Below are positions 37,306 through 49,600 of a DNA stretch of 64,000 bases, in pieces. Each line of letters starts with the position of its first letter. Positions within the stretch are counted from its first letter, which is position 1. Below the pieces are notes generated by a model that was given only the letters and a program-made list of their open reading frames with translations, was not told the origin of the DNA and did no database searches. The position numbers were made by a program, and so were the translations under genes. This DNA is from Gymnogyps californianus (Eukaryota; Chordata; Aves; Accipitriformes; Cathartidae), in contig NC_059477.1 in NCBI RefSeq assembly GCF_018139145.2, forward strand, positions 31,537,502 to 31,601,501, written 5' to 3'.

Positions 37306-37441
37306 AAGGAAAAGGAAAAGGAAAAGGAAAAGGAAAAGGAAAAGGAAAAGGAAGGCAAAGAAAAAGGTAAACAAAAAGGCAAAGGCAAGGAAAAGGAAAA
37401 GGGAAAAGGGGAAAGGGGAAAGGGAGAGAGAAAAAGGAAAA
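37306..37441 (+). repeat. (AAAAGG)n-derived purine tract with G-quadruplex motif
   Basis: Bases 37306-37355 (50) and 37387-37441 (55) are uninterrupted purines, and the 31 bases between hold only a few pyrimidines. The first run is about seven AAAAGG units. The second contains four G runs with short A loops at 37401-37424 (3, 4, 4 and 3 Gs; loops 4, 3 and 3), a canonical G-quadruplex motif. The lysine/glutamate-rich open frame over the tract is a by-product of the repeat. Confidence 0.9.
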
Positions 37442-38689
37442 TAAAAATAAAAAAGAATAAACAGAAAGTCATAATAAAGGTAGCAACATCCGAAAAAAGC
37501 AAACTGCAGCAACAGAGGAACCAGTCATCCAGTTCACTGAGAGGACTGAAGCAATTGTTTTCTACAAGAAGCCTCATTCATCACATTTCCATAACCCAGA
37601 AAATGCTCTCACAGTCCCTTCTTTCAACATTTTAAGACTAACACGCATACGCACTCTCACATTTCCTTCCTTCTCCTATCAGTCTTCCCTTGTGGGGAGA
37701 TGGCTGTTCTGCCAGAGCTGAATCCTGAAGGTGGGAAACCCAAGGGAACCTGGGGGTGACAGAGCACCCAACAAAAGGACTCAGCCTTCACTGCCAGTTG
37801 GCTCTTGCTCTTTAAAATGATAACAGTGGAAATGCTTTTTTTGTGATATCCCAGGAGGCAGTTCAGAGCCCAGCATACCAGGTTGTAAGAAAATAAGATG
37901 CATCTGTTAGCTCAAACCTGCAGGACTGGTAGTTTTTTCTAAAAAGTAAGCCACTTTGGTCAGCACAAACTCTTGGGTTTGATCACCAGCAGGATTTTTG
38001 TTCTGCAAACTGCCTAACTCTCTAAACATAATAGCTCCCTTCTCACCAGAGAATAGAGGATTCCCTAAACTCACCCTTTCACCTGCAAGAAACTGAGCCT
38101 TCTCCTGAAATTACTTCTCAGATGCTTGAATTCCCTCTCAGGTTACAGCATGAAACCTTTCCTATCTCTCCATTAAAGCAGCAGATAGACAGATGGGATA
38201 GTCTTCATCTTTCAGGACTCTGGAAGTTCATTTCACATTAATTTTAACAGAAATGGGATGCTCAGAGCTCCTGTTGAAGTTAAAAGAACGAGACCTGTAG
38301 ACTGTGCTCAGTCAAAGCCAGGAAAATCCCAAGCCTGGTAGTCCCTCCATAGTACTGTCATCAATTAAAGAGAAGCAGAATAATATAAGTAGCATAGTAT
38401 AATGGTCAAACTTCCCCCGCCACACACACTCCAAATCCATGCTGTCTTAGCCAAAGGCAGGGAATTCCAAAGTTAAAAGAATAAACTGCCCATCCCGAGG
38501 CAAGGAACCTGTGGGACTAGTGCAATAGCCGGCTCACAACCTTTGCGGAGCAGGAGAAAGCGGGCTCCGCTCTCCCCAAGGCTACGCTTGCATCTCCAGG
38601 GCTGCCAGCTGAGCTCTGCTAAGTGGGATCTGCTGGCAGGGGCATGACTGCCACCGTGTTAATGACTGCTCCCCAACCCTGGGCAAGCC
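37442..38689. other. Unique noncoding sequence
   Basis: No gene or recognisable element is seen. Confidence 0.5.
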
Positions 38690-38765
38690 ACATTGCCTTC
38701 CTCTGACCATGCGCAACAAGAGTATAAAAATGCTCACAACCATTTTTGAAACATCTTCCAGCACT
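38690..38765 (+). repeat. Possible MIR-like relic
   Basis: CCTGGGCAAGCCACATTGCC near 38677-38696, followed by TTCCTCTGACCATGCGCAAC and an AAAAATG segment, loosely follows the MIR order of CTTGGGCAAGTCACTTAACC, TTTCCTCATCTG and AAAATGG. A relic of opposite orientation follows at 38880. Confidence 0.33.
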
Positions 38766-38879
38766 GCAGATAAAAAGCCTGGTGACTGCTATAGCGGAGG
38801 TGGAGCTGTACCAGAACCACCACAGGATCTGAATGTCTTCTCTTTATTCATGGATTTTATCCTCTCTTCACCCTCAGTC

Positions 38880-39030
38880 TAAGGCGGGAGGTGTTATTGC
38901 CCTTTTGCAAGCTATAAAAAACCCAGCACAGCGGATGGATTAAACACCTCACCCAAGGTCCCTCAGGACATGCACATCTGCACTGCAAACTGATCCCAAA
39001 CTGCCACAAACCCTACTGCCCATCCCTCTA
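38880..39030 (-). repeat. MIR-like SINE relic
   Basis: GTTATTGCCCTTTTGCAAGC, then ATTAAACACCTCACCCAAGG and TCCCTCAGGACATGC, match the order of the reverse-complement MIR core (TTATCCCCATTTTACAGATG, GGTTAAGTGACTTGCCCAAGG, TCACACAGC). Confidence 0.5.
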
Positions 39031-42000
39031 GCCCAGCCTAATTCTCTGAATTTCATGATGATTCAAAGCTCTATTTAAAGCTCCTACAGCTATGGGTGTG
39101 TGCAAGGAATTAAGGCTGAGCCAAAAAGTTGGGATTTAGCAGCTCTGGTTGGGATTCTTCTTGGTAATAGTGAAACAGAGTTGTGGGTTTTTAACATGAA
39201 ACGGGAAAAAAGCTGGTATATGGTATATGTTATTTGGGTTATGATGTAAACCCCCAAGAAGATACAGTAACAATGCCAATATCTTCTCCTTTCAAATTAA
39301 CCTGTCTCCTAAACAGTCCACTGGTGGCCACCCAGCCTAGCACAGCTTTCCCAAGCCTGCCACTTGCTTACATAGAAAGGGCTGCTATGAAACAGGAAAA
39401 AAAAGATACAGAAAAACAGCAACTAACATCTCTTGCAGTCTCCCAGTGTCAGGGAAGTGGACATGCTGAAATGAAGGGCAGCCAGGATAGCTGACAAGGT
39501 TCAGAGACACACAGCCATGGTTTATTACTCAAACCATGCTAAGCTCTTTAGGTAAGCTTTATTATTACAGATCGTATTGCTTGCCCTAGATCTGATGACC
39601 AAAATGGGGTTGCTTTCTGTAATCCTTCAGAGGCTGCTTATAAATCAGAGAACACTTCACCTCTGGACACATGGCACTAATAGATAATGTAAATGGTCCA
39701 ATGTTTTAACCTTAACAGGCATTTGCTTGGGTTATGGTAGACAAAAATGAGGTCAAGAACTCTGGTCACAAGCCTGAAGTTAGAAGAGCCTCAGTCTGGG
39801 GTCATCTGGACCACCCTGGCCTTTATAGCACTGTGCACATAGCTGACACATAACAGCAACCTATAGGCTGGAGTTGCAAAGGTGAGAGTGGGCTATACTG
39901 TTCCTTACCCCTATGCAGCTGCACCCCACAGGGTCCGGTCACCTCCGCCTCCTGCACCCCATCAAAGTCATTATGTCTATTAAGAAACAGCAACAGCAGT
40001 AACATGATTGCTGTGAAAATAATTTTGAAAACATCAACCCCTAAACACACAGAGGAAATAAAATCTGCTTCTATATGAGTCTTTCCACTTTTCTCAGGCA
40101 TCTGAGGGATGTCCTTTATAAAACATGAGATAAGAGCAGACTTGTTGTTCAGACTGCATATCTGTATGGTTCCTTAGATACCAACGAAAGCCCAAAGGCA
40201 GGTCTTGGCATCTCATCCCCTTCTTATAAACTCTTTCAGAAAGTTAGAGCTGACTTTGACACGAACGTGATGAGAAATGGGGAGCTATCTGTGCCATTCT
40301 GGGGAACATGCCAAACCCTATATTAACACCCCCCACCCCGTTAAAAACAAAACAAAGCAAAAAACAACCAAAACCAACCCTCCTGTTTGCTACTGATTAG
40401 GCAGCCGAATTAAAACTGATGAAGTGATTGGATAGGATCCAAAGCTGTTTATCTGCACATAAATCACAGGCATGCTTTACTCAGCCAGTATGGATTTACT
40501 GAGCTAGGGGAAAGACCTCTTATTCAGCATGCTGATTATTACAGCAATTAAAATTTCAATGAAGCAAACATTTGGGGTAGAAAGCTGTTAGGGGCTCCTG
40601 GAGAAATCATTCCATTAAATATGAATTCAAACAAATTTCTAATTTAAAAAAAAAAAAAAGGAAGTTTTAATAGAGAGTTGGTTTGTTTCTTCTGATTAAG
40701 TATATGATGTTAGAAAAATCAAATTCTAAAGGAGGAAAGAAAGATGCAAATTAATTAGCTGGACATGCCAGAGGAGATTAAAAAGGAAGGCTGTTACATA
40801 TTTTATGATCGCAAGGGAATAAAAAAAAAATTGAGAGATGTACTGTCAAACCAGACACAGTGTTAATAGCTAAAGTATATGGCAATAAGAACTGCTGTTC
40901 CCACAGCTATTAATGTAAACTGAAAATTGGGAGCAGGCTGCAGCAAAAGAAAATAAATCACACTTTTTTTTTTTCAATTTGAAAATATGTGTAAAATAAA
41001 TCCCTACCCCCAGCATTCACTTTCTGCATCCCAACCCCCCAACAGCAAGACAAGGACTGTCATTTCAGCAAGCTACAACTCCCAGGCAAGTGAGGCAAGT
41101 GACAATTTCTTACTATTAATCATGGTTAATTTATTTATGCAATTTTTCTACTTATCAGAATCATTGGCCTGGAGACTATCTCCCCTTTCCCCTTTGAGTC
41201 CTGAGAAACTATTTAACATGGGAAATGGCTAAGGGGGACAAAGAGGGGAGTGTCATGTAGCCAAGTTATGCATCCCAGCTGGAATTTGGGATGATGTCTT
41301 GCAGTTCTGACTCCTTCAGCCAAGTTTCATACAGGAAGCACGAATGCACCAAGGGCGCAGTGAAATACACTGGAGCCAATAAATAGCACTTGACTCCATT
41401 AACACACTCATGCTATGGATCCCATCATGAAACCCTTAGTCACCTTGCAATGTGTTTGCTCACGAGGTAGCCAACAACTTGCACAAGGGAAAGGTTCAGC
41501 AGCCAAGAGGATCCTCTGATGAAGCCTTACAGATGCAGAGTGTGTATGTATGTGGGATGTGTATGCAGAGCCCTTCCAGAAGAGGCAAACACTGCTCATA
41601 TATAAGGCTTATATGGAAATACTGGCCATGGAACGTCATGGTGTCACCAGTGAGGTAAAGGGCAAATTGCTGTAAGGAACATCACCAGCCCCAGAAAGAC
41701 AACCCACTCTTGGCACAGAGGCTCCTCTCCAAGCCTGGGATGGGTACGGGGGTACCAGAAAGGAGCAGGCATCCCCATCAGTTCATGCAGTTTTTACCCA
41801 TACATAACGATCTCTTCCAGCTGTGCCGCAGACAAGGAATTTGTCACCAAGTGACTGTCAGAAGGGGATCTTTCTAAGACCCTGGTTTTGTCTTCAGTGT
41901 TGTATTATTTATCTTTTTTTCCCGTTACCCACAGCACACATGCAGTGCTGATCCTCTCCTGCTCGGCACACCTCATGCACCAGTTCCCCCCTGGCCTCAC

Positions 42001-42083
42001 TAGAACAAGAAGGTGGCTTCATGTTTAATTAAATTCCCTTAGATGACCAGGAAAAAGTTTCTAAAATTCTTAAGATTAAAATT
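39031..42083. other. Noncoding sequence with a conserved-element-like AT-rich block
   Basis: No gene is recognised. The block 40390-40920 is AT-rich, has homeodomain-type cores and a POU octamer, and contains A runs (14 As at 40646-40659). Confidence 0.45.
40744..40757 (+). promoter_or_regulatory. Octamer plus homeodomain-type site
   Basis: ATGCAAAT (40744-40751) runs directly into TAATTA (40752-40757). The first is the POU octamer consensus and the second a palindromic homeodomain core. Such short sites occur by chance, so this is only a candidate. Confidence 0.3.
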
Positions 42084-42103
42084 TTGTAATGCATGCATTA
42101 CAA
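42084..42103. repeat. Perfect 20-bp palindrome
   Basis: TTGTAATGCATGCATTACAA is its own reverse complement over all 20 bases and contains two inverted TAAT/ATTA cores. The symmetry stops at the outer bases 42083 and 42104. Confidence 0.85.
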
Positions 42104-42203
42104 GTCTGATGATTACTTCAAAAAGCTATTAGTAGCAAGAATAATTTCACCCAGCATAGAAATACCTCCATTTTTGTGTTGGAGTAAGAGATAACTTTTG
42201 AGG

Positions 42204-42245
42204 AAAGTAGTTGACAAATTACTTGACAAATTTGTCAACTACTTT
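42204..42245. repeat. Perfect 16-bp inverted repeat with 10-nt loop
   Basis: AAAGTAGTTGACAAAT (42204-42219) is the exact reverse complement of ATTTGTCAACTACTTT (42230-42245), separated by 10 bases. The right part of the loop repeats the arm motif TTGACAA, so an alternative shorter hairpin is possible. Function is unknown. Confidence 0.85.
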
Positions 42246-43074
42246 GGAGCCATCAAGATGAAAGGTTTTATATAAATGTTGTATGATTTTTTTATGTATA
42301 TATATAAAACACTTTTACTGGACTGTTGATAAAAGCCTGAGCTACAAAGGAACTCTTTCCCCCAGTTGAGAAAAGGCAAGCTGCTAGACAAATCAGTTCA
42401 ATCTCTGCCTTTCAAACAATATAAAGCAGTATAACTTTCAGGAGTAACACCTCATCTGTTTTTTTTCCAGACTGCCTATCAGGAATCAAGCAGTAAGTAA
42501 ACATTTGAAAAGTGTTCCTCTGAGAGCAAAGGTTTAGATTTGAGTCACAGGATCCATTGAAAAGAAAAATTGCTTCTGTGCATTGGGACAGTGCCTTCCC
42601 TTCTGAAAACTTTATAAAAAGAATAAATGGAGATAATCTTTTTACAAGGTATAGCCCATATGGAAATTCATTATTTCTTCCCCTTAAAAAAAGTCAAGAT
42701 AGTTCAGAAAGTGAGAACAGGGTCACTATTAAAAAAAAAAAAGTATGCAGAAGATTTCCTAACAACTATAGCCAGTAAAAGTATGGTTAAAAAGCTTTAT
42801 CACAGTCTAAAGTGAAGCTCCTGTTGATGAGAACATGAGATAAACAAGAGGGAAAGATATAATAAAGCCCTAAATCACTAAGAGTATTTAATGCAGAAGT
42901 GGGGGTATATATACCCAGAGATTGTTGATTAAATATTTTAAGGATCCATTCTTCTCCTAGTATAAAACACTCGCTAGAGCAGCTTCAGCACTGCCGCTCC
43001 CTGAAGACTGCATTACTGCTTGTTAGCCCCGTTCAATCGCTGCTGTGGAGGCACAGCTGAAAGGAATCATTGTT
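42246..43074. other. Unique noncoding sequence
   Basis: AT-rich sequence with a short (TA)n at 42297-42306. No gene is recognised. Confidence 0.5.
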
Positions 43075-43185
43075 CCTGCTTTACAAAAGCAAAACTGAAC
43101 CTCCAGAGAAGGTGAGTGATTTGCAAAGGATTTTATGGCAAGCCAGTGGCACAGCTCGGGGAGGGGAGGAACCCCAACTTATGGG
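43075..43185 (-). repeat. MIR-like SINE relic
   Basis: TGCTTTACAAAAGCAAAACTGA, then CCAGAGAAGGTGAGTGATTTGC and CAAGCCAGTGGCACAGCTCG, follow the reverse-complement MIR order of TTTTACAGATGAGGAAACTGA, CAGAGAGGTTAAGTGACTTGC and AGTAAGTGGCAGAGCC. It is one of the clearest old SINE copies here. Confidence 0.6.
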
Positions 43186-46100
43186 CCAGTGCCTCCCAAA
43201 TGCTGGTCTCCATTGCTTGCAGTGTTTCTACCGAGAACACCATGGAGTTAGGCACTATTGTCATTCCTGCCTATTCCACATACAGCCATGACTATTAATT
43301 TAAGGCTGTCACTAAAAGCATGTGTATATACATGGAAGGTCACAGAGGCAGGACCCAGGATACTGCTTGAAGACAACATTTAGCACTAGATTCTACTTTC
43401 AACAGGTGTGCATCTAAATAAACTCTTTCCTTCAGTGGATTTATACTGGAGATGAAAAATTGATCCTAAAAGGCCTAAATTAAACCTACAGCTGCTTGGA
43501 AATAGTTTTCTGTTGTAGTCGACATTCATCCCGAATTCAGTCTGATTACATAGTGTAAGTAAGCGTGGCAGGCACCTCAGGACAGAGCATAATCCCGCAC
43601 CATATGCACGCTGTGATACCCAGACAAAGCAACGTACGTCATGGAGCCAGACAGAGCGCCCTGGGTGGTCGCACCAAGCCGCACACTTTTCTTTAACACT
43701 GATTAATTTAGGTGATTGGATGAGTCAAAGACTCAGAGGGAGCTTTAGTTCATTACTTTTTTTTGTCTTTGGCTATTCCAAGAGAAGTTTTAAGGGACAG
43801 AGGATCTTTTTCGCATATAGTCATGATTTTCATTAGCATTGAAAATATGAATATGAATATGAAAAGAGTTCAAGGGGAGACAGGAAATAACTGCAAACAT
43901 CTTTAATCAAAGAAAATGCCTGTTCCTCCTCCAAAGAGTACAGCTGCTGCGCACCATTCTGGGTAATGAAGATCAGAGAAGTAAAACCCATTGAGCAAAG
44001 TTCACTCTTTGCATTGTTTCTAAACCACACCCAGGATGCAGTAAGTAGATCTGCCCAGGAAATTTCCAACACGACTCTCTTCTGATAGTAAAGCTTGATT
44101 TGTCAACATTGACACATCCAGTCTTTTGATTTTGCCAGGTCTATCAAAAAAGAGGTGTGAGGGGACCAAGCTTGTCTTGTTGGTCTCTATCGGCACTGTG
44201 CGCAGCTCCCCGCTGGCTCACACTGCAGGACACCAGAGAAACAGCTAACAGGGTCTGCGCTTTTACCGCACTGACAGCTCCAGGCCAGCAACCCCAAGCT
44301 TGCAGCAGCCATGCCACAAACCAAAGTACTGGAAGTCCAAGCAGATTTTAAGATCAAACTCACAGGGCTTCTAGGAACCCTGATAAGCAGTCAAATAGCT
44401 CTCACTAAGATAACATTCCTCTGCCTCTAGACTGCCCACAGTACAGGAGGGACTTGCTTGAGCAAGCCTCCAGAGCATGAGGAGCACACAACTATTCCTT
44501 TTTCTCTAGGGACAGTGGCACTTGGTCCCTCTGGCTGTGTATTTTTTTCCAGCAGCAGGATTAGGCCATATGGTCCTGTCCTCCCTTGTCAGATGACCAA
44601 ATCTATGCTCAGTATACCAACCTGCAAATGAACAGTGTATCTGGGATTTCTGGGGCTTACTGAACACCTTTCTGCAGACTGTTCTCTGCAAATGGCACCA
44701 CCTGATCAATTCCTGCAGCCTCCTTCATGCCTCCTCTTTTTCAGAGGACTCCCAGGCTGGGAGCTGCCTGCAGGACCACTACTGCCACTTGCCCTGGAAC
44801 AGCTTTGTGTGGACCCATATCTCTTTGCCAGACAGTCCGAAGAGAAATGAATCAACAGGATGGGACCAGATAGATTGGTTATTCTGGAAAACTCTGTGTT
44901 GGGTCCATCATTCTACAAAACCAGAGAGAAACATTTTATATTTCTGTCAAAATAAAAAATTGATTTTCTATAAGGAACTTAAAAATGCCTTTCTTTTTTC
45001 CAAACAGAAGCTCCAACCTTTCCAAAGTGGAAACTTTCCCTAGTTTCAGACAGCACAAACTGGGCACAAACTGTAAATAGTATGTTCTTGTAATGCTACA
45101 GTGGAAAAGCAGTATTACAAAGCTACCCCCTTGCAATGCTGTTTACTTAGTCTGGGATATATTCTAGGACCAAACTAACCAATTTCCATTCACCGTTCCC
45201 CTGCCCGTACTGCATCACATCTACCTATACTGAGTGATTGTGAAGTAGTAGGTATTTCTGTAACAATGAACTCTGGCTAAACACACCAACAACGTTATTT
45301 TGGATTTGAACTGGTATAATTAGGGTCTCAGTGTGACCTACCTTTTTAGTTAAACTGTGCTTCCCCCACCCACTAAACAGCATCTGCAAAAGTTGCATCA
45401 GTTCCCTGCGCTGCAGCAGGCACACATTTTTTGTATCATCCAAATGATTACAGAAACCTACCTGCTTCACACACAGTCTGAAATATAAGGTCCTTGTTCC
45501 CAACAAAGGCAAGGGAGAAAGTCCCATTGAGTCCAATGACAGCAGGGTTAAAAGAGTCCTGAGCCATTTGGAAAACCTTACATCTAACGTCTGTCATTCT
45601 TTGCCTTGTCCAAAATCACAAATAGGCTGTGGCAGCCTCAGAAACAGAGGCTGAGTCTTCCAGCTCCCAGATTTGTGCTTTAACTACCTGACACATCCTC
45701 TCATCACTGGAGCAGGAGAAACAGAATGATCAGAGACCAAAACCCCTCACGCTGAGCAATCTGAAAACACATGTTTCAGCACAACAGAGACGTGTGTCAT
45801 TCCATCACTAACTCACCAGCCCAGAGGCCAAGTCCAAGACAAATGTCCCGGCAGCAGTCCAAGGTCGGAGTCCCAGAAGGTAAACCCGTCAAGAATTAGT
45901 GATGTAAACGCTCCCTCTCAGAGGCAGTCCCACTGCAGTCTTCTCTGAACCCCTTGGCCTCTGCAAACTTCCTTCTCTGGCATGCCTCTTTGGCCCTCTT
46001 CCTTCTATTTTTCTCATAAGGCTGTTTGTGGATGATTTATCTAAAAAAAAAAAGGCATTTTTTTCCTTCATTAAAAAAGAAGTGTGCCTGCATTTGGCTG

Positions 46101-46544
46101 ATACAATAATGATATTATAAAGTCCTCTTTGAGGAAGGCTCTCTATACTTCTGTCAGGTCCTTCCTCTTTCCTGAGTTATGCGACTAAGATCTTGGGAAA
46201 ATAGCTTATAGCCTTCATGGTAAGTATCGCTTCCCCTTCTCCCTTCTCCCTCCTCACAACATTTTTTGAAACAACTTAAATGGTCCCATGCCTGGTCTGA
46301 GCATCGAGTCTGATATAGTCATCATCTCCAAAGGCCCTACTTTTCATCCATCACTGACCAGGACACAGAATCCCTATTCAGTGTAAACGTGACTCAGTTT
46401 AATTTTTCCAAAGACCATTTGTTTACTTTCTGGTACAGACTAATGAGTAAATATTATTTGGTAGGCTAGAATTTCATGAAGACCAACTAAAATGAGGGCT
46501 CCAGATCACTAGATGCAGCATAAACATATGGTAAAAAGTTTGTA
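43186..46544. other. Unique noncoding sequence
   Basis: Holds a three-unit ATATGA repeat at 43845-43862. Otherwise no gene or element is recognised. Confidence 0.5.
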
Positions 46545-46650
46545 ATCATCCCCAAGACTACAGAGGCATCCTGTGAGGCAGCCAGGAAAGGAACTGAAGT
46601 CAATTTTCTGAGTCCCAGTGTAGAGTCTTAAACATAAGCTATCTTTCCTC
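46545..46650 (-). repeat. Ancient SINE relic
   Basis: GTGAGGCAGCCAGGAAAGGA, then TTTTCTGAGTCCCAGTGTAG and AGTCTTAAACATAAGCTATC, resemble the tRNA-related end of MIR-type repeats read in reverse (GGCAGAGCCAGGATTTGAAC, CTGAGTCCCAGTGCAG, GCTCTTAACCACTA). Confidence 0.45.
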
Positions 46651-49600
46651 CATATCTCTGTTCTCAGAAAACACTTATTTTCTGAGTTTCTGCCTAACTA
46701 GCAAATATCTAAAGCTAGCGGTTTTCCATCTCCAGTATCAACTCAGTTACAATTTTAATTGCAATTGGTTTCCTAAGTCATCGTCTCTTCTTGTAGTAAT
46801 TTTTGCTGAAAATATACCTCCCGTCGTTGTATGGGCTCTATTCTAATCAAGCTACGCTGTTCCCTCCACATGTTTGGCACCGCATTTAAAAATCAAAGTG
46901 CCAGATTCCTCTGTGAACTACTCAGATGCAGCACTTCTATATGCCTATCAAATGCAGAGAGAAGCCAAACTTTGACACTAAATAAGTTGATATAGGAAAC
47001 AATGACAGTGGTTTTTTGGCTAGAGGAAGAGAGATTACTTATACAGCCTTTACTTAATTCTTTGTGGCTGTATTACAAAACAAGCAATTATAAATCTCCT
47101 CAGATTGTTCTAAACAATACAAGTAAACTTAACAAAATGAGATACAGATGCCAACATCATAAATGCTTTTCCAAACAGAAATGTTAGGCACAGTTACAGC
47201 ACTGCTTCAGGTCAGTCCAGTCCAGTAGTAATTACAAGTGTTCAGAACATACAAAGCAAAGACCAGATTCAGAGTAGAACCCAGCCTTTTTCACCTATAA
47301 AGAAAATAAAGTTCAAAGAAAACCCAAGAAAGAGTGAACGAAACTTCAGAGAAGTGATGAAATCCCCAAGCCTGCCCTATATGCAAAGCTAATGACGGCT
47401 CTGTTAGTGAGCTGAAGAGGAATGGCGTAAAGGATGGAGAATCTGCCAGATGCTGACAAGCTGAGATAAAATGAAGAGAAACAGTTATAAAGAAAGACTT
47501 GTTTACCTTTGGTGATGAACTACTCTGTACAACTACAGACCCAGAGCAGAGACAGGAATTAGTCTATGGTATCTAACCAAAAAAAGGCGACTGACACCTA
47601 CTTAAAGGAGGGAAGATACTGGAAATAAGTCCTTAGTTTAACAACACAGGAAAGAGTTTTCTCATCCCACAAAGCTTCTCCCATTTTACATGGGGATAAA
47701 AATGAGACCTTCTAGAGAAAGAACACCTGGCATCTGCATCCCAAGGAACAACTCAATGCTAAAAGACTGAAGTTTAAATCTCCACACTGCCTAATTTAAC
47801 CAGACCCTCTAACATTTCTCTTTTACTTCTCAGCCGAAAGTCTAAGCCACAAAGTTACTGGCTATTCAGAGAGATGTATATAGCTGTATCTTAAATAGTA
47901 ACCTGCAACCACTAGCACATTCCCAGCCAACTCTGCTTTCTAATAATACATGACACTAGCCTGCCTAAGCTATATAAAATTTCCCAACGAATTCTGAAAC
48001 ACCTGTGCTTTCACCTTTTAACAACAGAGGACTGTCTCCATGAAGGCATGTTTTCATGCTAATCACACAGCTTTCTGCAGCTCCATACTTCCTTTGCTCA
48101 GTGCCGACACAGGCATGCTTGTGGGCATTAATAGGGGCATCTAGGACCATTACTCAGAGAAGTGAAGGCAAGAAGGAACCAACAGATCATTTTCTCTGAC
48201 CTCCTGCTGACAACTCAACTTCCCCAGTTACACAGCTGAGTCCAGTAAGTGCTACATATTAGCTGATGAACACTGGTAATGTGCTATATATTCCCACGAA
48301 ACACCCAGGAAGCATTACCTTTCCTAGGGTCCTGGAACAACTCTACTAGTATAAATTTTATGGGTTATTACTCAACAACTTCAACGACTCATATGAGGGA
48401 TGGATTAAATCCGTGATTGTTGTTCTCTGACCCCAGACAAAAAGATTGAGTTATTTCAGAAAAATGTCTTGCACTTACTCTTGATAATTTGCAGCTACTT
48501 TCCTCAGCCTTTACACCTTCTTTCTTTGACATTTACTGCCAGTCCAACTGCTGCCATTGCTTTCACTGAACATCGCAAACACTTTATTACTAACTTTCAT
48601 CTCATCTGCAAAGAGTAGAGCTCTGAGAGCAACTGGGATGACAAGCCCTCCGAGAACCTTACAAACTTACGACTGGAACAGAAACTTCGAAACCAAGACT
48701 TAGAAATTCACAACTGGAATAAGGAGCTAGCAGCTAAGGTGGATGGTATATCCACAAAGGGATGTATAGAACCAAGAGACAAACCAGAATAGATTGAAAA
48801 AATGGATTCGTTTCTGCTGTAGAGGAAACAACGTCCACACCAGTGAAGATGGCTACTCCTGCAAATGTTTATGTGTTTGCACTGGGGAAAAAAACTTGAC
48901 CAGAAACTAGGTTTCCATCTGAAACTTTCAGGTAGCTGGAAACTGATAATTTTCAATTTTCCCAATGAAAATCTCAAAGCTTAAAGAAAGATTTCTATAA
49001 AAGCAATGTTTTTACAGGAATAAATTAATTTTCCAATCAGCTTTGCAACATACATATCTATAGTAGCATGTAACAACCAATGCTAGTATTTAGGCCGACC
49101 TATTTTCCTCAATAAAGCAACACTGCTTTATTTCTCTTTGGGACACTGCCCATTTTCATCTCAGATAAATTATGGAATAAAATCTATTGTCTTCTCCACT
49201 TCTGTTGGTGCTGGCAGAGACCAATGCCTTAAGATTTTTTTTCTTTTTCAGTGTACAGTTAGATCCCTAGCAGTCTCTGCCCATCAGATTATTCTATTAA
49301 CTTTCCAAATGACATGAGATCACGGTTTTACATTCACTTCCTGATCATTATCAAGGTCCTGGAAAAATTGCATTAATTTTTGAGCAGGTCCTTATGAGAA
49401 CTCTGTTACTTAAACACAGTAATCATCAGCTGTATTGGACAATATGAGCCATTTCCGTGCACTGAATGCTATCATTTCATTTCATTTTCAGACACTGCAA
49501 AACCCACCAGCTGGTGATCGTTACCTGTTAACTGGGATCCCTATAAAACCTCATTAATTAGGTACTTTGTGCCCGTCAATATATTTAAAATAAAGCAAGA

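Noticed and set aside
37288..37635. Plus-strand frame rich in Lys and Glu and minus-strand frames rich in Phe and Leu
   Set aside because: They are produced by translating the AAAAGG-type microsatellite and are not evidence of a gene.
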